Positions 56,650 through 64,000 of a DNA stretch of 64,000 nt are shown in pieces. The translations under genes were made by a program, and so were the position numbers. The notes beneath the pieces were generated by a model that worked only from the letters and a program-made list of their open reading frames with translations, made no database searches and was not told where the DNA came from. Within the stretch, counting starts at the first letter, position 1. Each line of letters starts with the position of its first letter. Source of the stretch: Microcebus murinus. Lineage: Eukaryota; Chordata; Mammalia; Primates; Cheirogaleidae. The DNA lies in assembly GCF_040939455.1 (NCBI RefSeq), contig NC_134112.1, forward strand, positions 20,672,501-20,736,500, given 5' to 3'.

Positions 56650-57290
56650 AGCTGCCCTGATAGGTTTTATTATCAATTAGGTATAGTAAAGCCTATAGAT
56701 CAGAAAGCACTGGGGTTGTCACGAGACAGGAGTGGGCACTGTGGGGAAAAGCCTTACCCTGGTTTCCGTAGGAAGGGATAGGTGAGCCAGTGCAAGCAGC
56801 CTAGGATTGGCTAGTTCAGATAATTTCAGTGCCCCTGGGGTACTGAGGGCAGATGGATAGTGGCCAGGAGGGTGAAAGCCCTGTAGGGAGGTGGTTGGAG
56901 TGTGGACTCTGGATTGGTTGGTTTGTATTTGAAAAGCACACGCCTAGGAGGAGGGCTTCTCTTTAGGCAGTGGAGGGGACAGGTGAGGCAGGAGGCTAAG
57001 ACAAGGTGACTGAGGCATATTGTTGGGTTTTCTGGAACACGGCGTGTTGAACATATGCATGTAGGCAGATGTTGGAGCATGGAGTTTACAGAGCTAGAGA
57101 TACGGTTAATCCACCCACAGGCATGACAACTCAATCTTGCACCTGTATCTTGGCTTTCCTTTGTTATCCCCTGATTTAATCTCCTTGTCCTCCTCTCTTG
57201 CTTCTTGGAATCACTTCCAAAATAAACTACTTGCTGCAAGCTCTTGTCTCAGGGTCTGCTTTTCAGAAGGAAACTCAGTCAAGACCCTAA
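56650..57290 (+). mobile_element. Probable old LTR relic (ERVL/MaLR-like 3' end)
   Basis: The right end reads 'cacttccaaaataaactact' (AATAAA-like signal) then 'tcttgtctcagggtctgctt' and 'ctcagtcaagaccc', typical of mammalian LTR 3' ends. The left part ('tggagtgtggactctggatt', 'tggtttgtatttgaaaagca') fits an LTR body. The family is not resolved. Confidence 0.4.
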
Positions 57291-57914
57291 ATTGGAAGCC
57301 ATTCACAGTGGGCTGAGAAAGTCCCCATTTCTCTGTGCACAGTGGTATTCTTTGTTCACTCTTCTTAGTGTATTTCCTGTGATGTATTTTTTTACTTACA
57401 ATTGTTGAAACTATTCTTACTCACCTTTCACCTTAAAGTGTTATTTTTACTTTTTGAAGAATAGTCTATAATTTATTAATTTATTCAGCAAACACTCCCT
57501 CTTGAAAACATTCAGGGCCTGCTGAGTTCATGCTGATAGTTCTAGTTCAAATCTAGCACCACGGGGTTCTTCTTCACCTTATTTCATTGCCTATTTTATT
57601 TTCCGTCTTGGGAAGTAAGAGCTCTGGTTCCCCACACCTTTACTATAGTTGCTCATTTGCTCTATTCTACAATATTCCTGATAGTTTAGAATTACTACTT
57701 TATTACCACCAACAACAAACCTCCTAAGGGAAGTTCAAGATTCTCTACTGTGTGTGTGCACACATGCATGCCTTGAGTTGATCTAAGAATGAACAGTAGG
57801 GGCACTGTATTCAGAAGATATTTAAAGTAAGTTTGCTTTCCATTATAGTTATGTTACTAATATACATAGTTAGGCTTGTTTATGTTTATATTCAATGTAA
57901 GGATTTAAAATTTT
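57291..57914. other. No gene recognised
   Basis: AT-rich DNA with a faint L2-like 'ttattcagcaaacactccct' at 57481. Nothing more. Confidence 0.35.
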
Positions 57915-58290
57915 TTGTTGTTTTTTTATTAATAAAAATTTTTACATGTTAAAACATTATATCATTCAAAAGTAAGAACTATATACAAATGTGAAGTCTT
58001 TCTCTTACGTGTAATCTGTCTTTACTATTCCCAACCTATCTCCTGTAGGTAACCATTCTCATGGGTTCTGGTTCTTTCTTCTGTCTTTTTATAAAAATAA
58101 GCAAATATATTTTTCTTTGTTTCTTACCTAAGAGATAGCATGATATAGTCTTATGCATGTTGCTTTTCCCCCTATATCTTGGAAATCACTCCTTATCAGT
58201 TTACAGAGATCTTTCTCTTTGGGATATTAGTCAGTGGCATGGTAGTCCATTATATGAATGTACCATAGTGGCATTCAATTCAAGTGGCCA
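57915..58290 (-). mobile_element. Old L1ME-type 3' UTR, antisense
   Basis: 'ctcctgtaggtaaccattct', 'atatcttggaaatcactcct' and 'ccattatatgaatgtaccat' follow the reversed L1ME 3' UTR. Confidence 0.65.
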
Positions 58291-59976
58291 CTAGAAGTAG
58301 TTAGGCTAATTGTAGGAGAATTTCTCAGGGGAGTGCCGTGGGCTACATGAGGACTTTGGTATTGTTAAAGGATAATTTTTAAAAATTTCATACAAAAATA
58401 ATGTGAACATGTATCAAAGATCTTATTTAATTCACTGATTGATGAAGAAGCCAGTAAGATGTGTCAAATAGTTTGGAAGGAAATCCTAAGAGCAGAGAAA
58501 TATATATAGCCCATTAGGAATATGGAAACGAATTTGCTTAGATGGAAACTGCCAAGACTCATTGATATCTACAGGGCAATAATTACATTCCATGGGACAC
58601 AGATTACATTTCTATAGAAAAGAATGATTTGTATTACTCTCAGTTTTCTCTAATCTGCAGTATTGTAAAGTAGTTCCAAGATAATGAAAAGTAGAGATAG
58701 CCCAGATGAGTGAGCTAGGCAGGATATTGACTAAACTTTTTTTTTGTACATTTCAAAGACTTTAACTGTTTTTTTGGACAGTGTTTATGGAGGGGATGAA
58801 GTGGGGGTTAGGGGACAACTGATTCACTTTTCCAAAGATTGGCTCTGTTCTGAATAAGTCAGCAGCTGCCTTGTCTTTTTCTGCCCTTTCAAAGCATCTT
58901 GAGGGGAAGGACAGTACAGTGAAGGTTTCTGTAAGTCTTGAAGCATCCAGCACAAAGCTCGGAGGTGCTGGGCACTGTTCCGGAGCCCTGGGGGCACAAA
59001 TATAAATCCCCTTTTATTGATGGTTGCCACAAATTGTTCCCCAGGCATAACCATCATTCTTACACCTTTTCATTTTGTATTGTGTTGTTCACCGGAAGCA
59101 GGCTCTTGTCAATAATTTCCCTTCTGAAAGAGATTAAAACAGAAATGAGGAAAATTATCCTCACAATGACCATGTTCTGCCAGCTTCCTGGACCTCTCTG
59201 GAGTTTGTGCCTGATGGCCAGGTTACAGGTGAGCTCTTATAATTAGATTCTTGTAGATGGAGCCTCAGTTCTCCTTAGTTACAGCCTTTATCCAATTGGA
59301 TCATGTCTGGAACGCCTCAGAATGGAAATGGGGCCTTGCTATTTCTCTTCTTTAAACGTTTTGTTATTATTTTAGTTTTCTCATTATTGTTCGAGTTTGG
59401 CAAGAAGAGTAATTTTTTGTTGTTGTTTATGTCATCATCATGCTGTGAAAATTTTTGTTCTCTCAGTCATGATAGAAGTGCTTACTGAACTATAGTATTC
59501 TCATTTTACTCATGTAGTCATCATCTGCATGCTTTCTGCTCATGAGTGTGGGGAAGATCTTTTGTCTGTATTTTCTGTCTTAAAACACAGCTTTTCAGAA
59601 CATGATTCAACTGTGGCCCACATGGGAGTTGCAGCTCCAGCATTTTCTGTTGGTATCACAGTCTACTTGGCTGCCCAAACAGAAACATCAGTCTCTCTTG
59701 ACATTTCTCTCTTCTTTGTCTTCTACATCCAGTCAGTCACCAAGTGCTATTGATTCTACTCACTCATCTCTCAAAACCACCATTTTCTCTCTGTCTTCGC
59801 TATCACTGGCCTTTTCTAGACCCCTCTATTCTTCACGGCTGGTTTGCCTTCTCGCTGATCACCCCAGGTCTAGGCTCATGCATGCCTCCCAAGTGGAACG
59901 TCTTCTGCATTCCTAGTTCCCAACATTTTCTTGAACAGAGACACCCTTCCCTTTTTAAGTTAAAAACAAAACAAAA
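58291..59976. other. No gene recognised
   Basis: 1.7 kb; a region near 59.6-59.9 kb is pyrimidine-rich with L2-like phrases ('gtcagtcaccaagtgctatt', 'attgattctactcactcatc', 'cttttctagacccctctatt') and is probably a decayed L2 in sense. Frames there (74-104 codons) overlap and are not genes. Confidence 0.35.
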
Positions 59977-60152
59977 CACAGAAATCAAGTTGGTGGGCGG
60001 GGAGGAAGGGATGGGTGAATTCACACCTAACGGGTAGGTGCAATGCACCCTATCTGGGTGAAGGGCACACTTAAAACTTTGACTCAGGCTATATAAAAGT
60101 AAATTATGTAACCAAAACGTGTTTACCCCTGTAATATTCTGAAATAAAAAAA
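59977..60152 (+). mobile_element. 5'-truncated strepsirrhine L1 3' end
   Basis: 'gggtaggtgcaatgcaccct', 'gggcacacttaaaactttga' and 'tgtaatattctgaaataaaa' form the 3' UTR and tail of the same L1 lineage as at 33.7 kb, in sense. Likely A-rich target duplications 'taaaaacaaaacaaaa' are at 59961-59976 and about 60153-60168. Confidence 0.82.
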
Positions 60153-60499
60153 TAAAAACAAAACAAAAAAAATCATGGGCCACCCCATGGTAATAATTGT
60201 TCTCTGGGCCCTCAAAGGTCAAGAGAAATCTGGGCCATTTCCATTTGTTGTTTTCCAGAATATTAAAAAAAAAAGAAAAAGAAATACCAAAATAAACTAT
60301 AAGAAATTGTGGCATGTTTTAAATGCTCGTATTTAACAATTTAATAATTCTGACAGGAGAAAAGTATACAAGATAATTATGCCTTTCACAAAATAATTGG
60401 GGGATTTATTAAAATATCAATTTCTAGTGCCTTACAGATGCCACAATTTGGATAAGGGGAAATATCTTTATGTTATGTGATAAGCATATATGTATCATT
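60153..60499. other. No gene recognised
   Basis: AT-rich 350-base stretch between the L1 tail and an old repeat; the 160-codon minus frame (59833-60315) starts here, reads through the L1 and has no domain. Confidence 0.35.
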
Positions 60500-60944
60500 T
60501 AGGAATACAGTTGGCTGCAAACAACTGAAGACCTAAGAGTGTAATAAGTAGATATTTAATTTTCTCACATCAAGACGTCTGGAGGTGGGGGAGAGCAGGG
60601 CAGCTGTTCAACTGTGTTGTTGGGGACCCAGGTTCTTTCAACCTTCCCACTCATCCTTATCTAAGATACAGGCTTTTGTCATGATGTTTGCCATCTCTTG
60701 GTCACAAGATGGCTGCTACAGCTCCAGCACCATGTCCACCTTTCAGCAAGAAGAAGAAAGAAGGGAAAAGAGGGAAAGGCAAAGTTTAAAGCAACAAAAA
60801 TTCTTTTTGAGACACTAGCCTCAGGAGTTTCCGCCTGTATTTCACTGGCCAGAATTGGACTGTTCAGCCATGCTACCATGTTTATTTGCCATAATTGTAA
60901 CACATGATTAGCTGCAGCAGTAAAGGAGGCTGGGAAATTGAGAA
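60500..60944. mobile_element. Ancient medium-reiterated repeat, left part
   Basis: 'ctcacatcaagacgtctgga', 'ttggtcacaagatggctgct', 'tttcactggccagaattgga' and 'gtaaaggaggctgggaaatt' match a common mammalian interspersed repeat whose name I cannot fix. Tigger1 interrupts it; a short tail resumes after 62365. Confidence 0.5.
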
Positions 60945-61314
60945 CAGGCATACATTATTTTATTGTGCTTCACTATATTGTGCTTTGGAGGGCATTGCAT
61001 TTTTTACAAATTGAAAGTTTGTGGCAACCCTGTGTTGAGCAAATTTGTCAGCACCATTGTTCCAGTAGCATGTGCTCACTTTGTGTCTTTCTGTTACTTT
61101 TTGGTAATTCTCACAGTATTTCAAACTTTTTCATTATTATTTTATCTGTTATGATGATCTGTGATCAGTGATCTTTAATGATACTACTGTAATTGTTTTG
61201 GGGTGCCAGGCACCACACCAAACTTAACTGATGAATGATGGGTGTGTTCTGACTGTTCCACTCATTGGCCATTACCCCATTTCTCTCCCTCTTCTAAGGC
61301 CTCACTCTTCCCTG

Positions 61315-62068
61315 GGACACGACAATGTTGAAATTAGGCCAATTAATAACCCTACACTGGCTTTTAAAGGTTCAAGTAAAATGATTAAGTTTAGTGAGGG
61401 AGGAAATTTAAAAGCTGAGATAGGCTGAAAGCTAGGCCTCTTACACAAACAGTTAGCCAAGTTGTGAATGCGAAGGAAAAGTTCTTAAAGGAAATTGGAA
61501 GGGCTACTCCAGTGAACACATGAATAAGAAAGCTAAACAGCCTTATTGCTGATATGGAGAAAGTTTGAGTGGTCTGGAGAGAAGATCAAACCAGCCACAA
61601 TATTCCTTTAAGTCAAAGCCTAATGCAGAGCAAGGCTCCTTTTCTTTAATTCTGTGTAGGCTGAGAGAGGTGAGGAAGCTATAAAGGAAAAGTTGGAAGC
61701 TAGCAGAAGTTGGTTCATGAAGTTTAAGGAAAGAAGCTGTGTTCATAACATAAAAGTGCAAAATGAAGCAGCTGTGTATAAGCTAAGGCAAGTTATCGGG
61801 TTATCTAAGACCATTGATGAAGGTGGCCACACTAAACAGCAAATTTTCAATATGAACCAAACAGCCTTATACTGGAAGAAGATGCCATTTAGGACTTTCA
61901 TAGGTATAGAGAAGAAGTTAATGCCTGGCTTCAAAGTTTCAAAGGACAGGGTGACTCTCTCGTTAGGGCCTAATGCAGTTGGTGACTTTAAGTTGAAGCC
62001 AGTGCTCATTGACCATTCTGGAAATCTTAGGGCCTTTAAGAATTATGCTAAATCTACTCTGTCTATGC
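61315..62068 (+). pseudogene. Tigger1 transposase remnant, catalytic site lost
   Basis: The early part is frameshifted. The open part (from 61693) includes [19 protein letters not shown] (CENPB-type DNA-binding region), then [15 protein letters not shown] where the family has a conserved DE-T motif: the first catalytic aspartate is asparagine and the next E is Q (61855-61860). [16 protein letters not shown] and [20 protein letters not shown] follow. The rest of the DDE domain is deleted. No activity is possible. Confidence 0.9.
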
Positions 62069-62147
62069 CAGGCGTCCTCAAACTACGGCCTGCGGGCCAC
62101 ATGCCGCCCATCTAGGACATTTATTTGGGCCGAGGGGTGATTTTGCT
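62069..62147 (+). mobile_element. hAT-like terminal fragment at the Tigger1 break
   Basis: 'caggcgtcctcaaactacgg', 'cctgcgggccacatgccgcc' and 'taggacatttatttgggccg' resemble one end of a mammalian hAT-type element. Only about 80 bases remain and no opposite end is seen. GC-rich against its surroundings. Confidence 0.5.
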
Positions 62148-62365
62148 TATTAGCATTTTTTAGTGATAAAATATTTTTATTAAGATATGTGCATTTTTAA
62201 GATATAATGCTATTGCACACTTAATAGATTATAGTATCATGTTAAGCAGAACTTTTATATGCACTGGGAAACTAAAAAATTTGTATGACCCACTTTATTG
62301 TGATATTGGCTTTATTATGGTGGTCTGGAACGGAACACATGCCATCTCTGAGGTGTGCATGTCTG

Positions 62366-62779
62366 TTGTTTTCTAGCCTTTTTGGAAGAGGAAGGCAAGC
62401 AAAAGGGGAGTTGGGAATTAATATTAATTGAATCCTACATGTAGCTTCCACCCCAGTCTTCTTTTAAACCTGTCAGTGTGTCTTTGCAGCTGCTGGTACA
62501 TCCTTTGGAGGTGTCATCCCCTGCCCATTTGGGATCCCTAGTGCAGAAGTGGCTTGGGTCTCACGATCCTTCTGATTCACAGACTGAGAAAATGGTGAAA
62601 AATCTATTATGGATTCATCAATGCTTTTAAATGAATTTGAAGTGTTACTAATCACATCTACATATATTTAAAAATATTAATCCCATATTTATGTTGTAGA
62701 TGTTGTTATCTCACCTACAGATAAAATGCCTGGCACCCATGGGTTCACAGAGCCCTCCCTGCTGCTCGTCACAGGTTCC
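62366..62779. other. Tail of the interrupted repeat, then unassigned DNA
   Basis: 'tttggaagaggaaggcaagc' probably continues the repeat at 60500-60944. Beyond 62430 nothing is recognised. Confidence 0.35.
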
Positions 62780-63330
62780 TGCTCTGCAGCACGCCAGTCT
62801 CCTTTCTGAAACACAGATGTGGCTGTGTCACAACAACCTTGCTCAAAACTCTTTCATTTGTTTTGTGCCTATAGGAGAGATTCTAAGATGATTAGCGTTG
62901 TATTCAAGGCACTTTGCAACTGGCTCAACTAGCCTGTGACCTTCTCTCTGGACACTGCCCCTTCTCACTGGTCTCCAGCTTCAATAAGTGGCTTTGTTAC
63001 ACCTTTGAGCCTTTGCACATGCTGTGTGGGCTGATCGTTCTTCCCTCTCTTCCCCACCTGCTGCAGAGCTGCTCACGCTTTAGATCATCTTAGATGTCAG
63101 GTTCTCTGTGTAGCTTTCCCCAGGGCCTTGAGGCGGAGCAGGTGAGCCTTCCTCTGGCTCCCATGGTGCTTTGTTTGCCCCTTAGAGTTATGGTGCATTG
63201 CCCGTTCACTGTGATTGCTTGTGGGTTTTCTTGGGAATCAGTCTCATTCATCTTTGTATTTCTAGGGCCAAGAACAGAACCTGGCACATTGAGGGAATTC
63301 GATATGTGTTTATTGAATGAATGAATACAT
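62780..63330 (+). mobile_element. L2 LINE 3' fragment
   Basis: 'ctgtgtcacaacaaccttgc', 'gcactttgcaactggctcaa', 'ttgagcctttgcacatgctg' and 'aacagaacctggcacattga' run in L2 order to the 3' end with (TGAA)n ('tgaatgaatgaa', 63316). Confidence 0.8.
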
Positions 63331-63511
63331 GAAGGAATGAAGGGGAATGTGCAGGGAGTTTATTGTGAGGCCTTCACTTAGATCAAATTTGAGAAAACAG
63401 GATGCTACTCTTTTTCTTCCTTCTAGAACCAGACTGTTATTAACATGGAACAGACCTTCATTAGCAAAGAACCAGACCTTCATTAATAGGACCAGATCTT
63501 ATTAAGATATA

Positions 63512-63606
63512 CAAGGGCTGTCTGGAAAATATCCAGCCACTGTTTATGTAACGAGAACGGTTTGTGCAACGTATTACATGGCTGGATGCTTTCCTGACAG
63601 CCCTTT
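63512..63606. mobile_element. 95-base mariner-like MITE
   Basis: A near-palindromic element flanked by TA on both sides (63510-63511 and 63607-63608). The left end 'caagggctgtctggaaaa' and the right end, reversed, 'aaagggctgtcaggaaag' form terminal inverted repeats, which continue into 'atccagcca' on each side for about 28 bases with few mismatches. The centre (about 40 bases) has no coding capacity. The structure resembles MADE1-like mariner MITEs but the sequence differs. Confidence 0.88.
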
Positions 63607-63608
63607 TA

Positions 63609-64000
63609 TGTTTAGGGCTTTAAAAGAAAAAAAAAAAAGGTGTCTTCTATTTCAGGGGTTTGAGGGATTTGCTTCCTGACACTGATGTGCTTTAATTTTC
63701 TCTTGATTGACACAAAAGTAGTTTGGGTGGATACCTGTGGGGGAGTGGTCAGTCAAGGCATGGGCATTAAAAAGGTTGTTTCCTGACCCTTGGGTGTCCT
63801 TGCTGCAGGCTCAGGGAACTGCATGAGGAGCTCTCCATTGTGTGTGAAGTTCTTTTGATCTTAGTGGTGCAACAAAGCAGGGTGATTTCCTCTGTGGGGG
63901 GTCGCAGATGGCTGGTCAGGGTCTTGGGGAGGTACCCCCATGTGCATACAAATCTATTCTCTACCTGCCTATCCCTTGCACAGTGAGTGTCAGCTGGCAC
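63609..64000. other. No gene recognised at right edge
   Basis: About 390 bases with an A12 run near 63630 and a 77-codon minus frame running off the edge without any recognised domain. Confidence 0.35.

Larger units (their letters stand above)
60945..62365 (+). mobile_element. Tigger1 (pogo-type DNA transposon), internally deleted
   Basis: Ends 'caggcatacattattttatt' and 'gaggtgtgcatgtctg' are Tigger1 termini. Between them the 5' UTR ('acaaattgaaagtttgtggc'), the transposase 5' half, and the 3' end ('tagtgataaaatatttttat', 'cactttattgtgatattggc') are in order. The copy is about 1.4 kb against about 2.4 kb for the full element: the 3' half of the coding region is missing, and an unrelated fragment sits at the break (62069-62147). 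Confidence 0.93.

Noticed and set aside
59833..60315. 160-codon minus frame
   Set aside because: Reads antisense through a truncated L1 and its A-rich flanks (poly-F and K-like runs); not a gene.
1..64000. tRNA, rRNA, snRNA, CRISPR array or bacterial-type operon
   Set aside because: None of the required structures or repeat-spacer patterns was seen, and the sequence is clearly mammalian.

Overview
The window looks like nuclear DNA of a strepsirrhine primate, most probably a lemur. Five dimeric Alu copies (about 4.8, 37.3, 48.7, 50.4 and 52.4 kb) carry the extra A-rich linker block of strepsirrhine Alus (antisense it reads as a 'ccaattaatttctttct' block, or a close variant), which monkeys and apes lack. 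The L1 3' ends (about 4.2, 22.8, 33.7, 38.0 and 60.1 kb) share an end with 'cggcatattatgggggtac' (antisense) or 'gaaataaa' (sense). A short TTAA-flanked piggyBac-type element at 23.37-23.72 kb fits a mouse-lemur-like genome, where recent piggyBac activity is known. The species call is inference.

I found no protein-coding gene, RNA gene or CRISPR array that I can support. The open frames are short, and the recognisable ones all belong to transposable elements. The window is best read as intergenic or intronic DNA. One 51-base exon-like segment (24.42 kb) and a weaker terminal-exon-like reading frame (25.86 kb) are offered only as candidates.

Layout. 0-5.3 kb: a long decayed L2 LINE, a small hAT-type element, then antisense old L1 broken by an L1 3' end and an Alu. 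5.3-22 kb: GC-richer, low-density DNA with many small MIR, L2, MER5-type and MLT-type relics. 22-30 kb: the piggyBac-type element, a solo MaLR LTR and L2/MIR relics. 30-35 kb: a Tigger2-type transposon with an open N-terminal frame, an old L1 split by a retroviral-type solo LTR of about 960 bases, and a strepsirrhine L1 with a 5' inversion and perfect 14-base target duplications. 36-46 kb: an MLT1-type LTR, an Alu, a MER2-type element holding a 70-base L1 tail, and a 4.2-kb old L1 inserted in an L2. 47.5-51.7 kb: an old L1 cut up by hAT, Alu and MER5 insertions. 52.1-54.4 kb: an antisense MaLR element with both LTRs, internal region and an Alu in one LTR. 54.4-64 kb: sparse relics, a truncated L1, a Tigger1 element with a broken transposase, an L2, and a 95-base mariner-like MITE.

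Nothing here works together as a pathway. The information is in the order of nested insertions and in the lineage-specific DNA transposons. Family names come from recognising consensus-like text by eye; boundaries of the old repeats are approximate (tens of bases).
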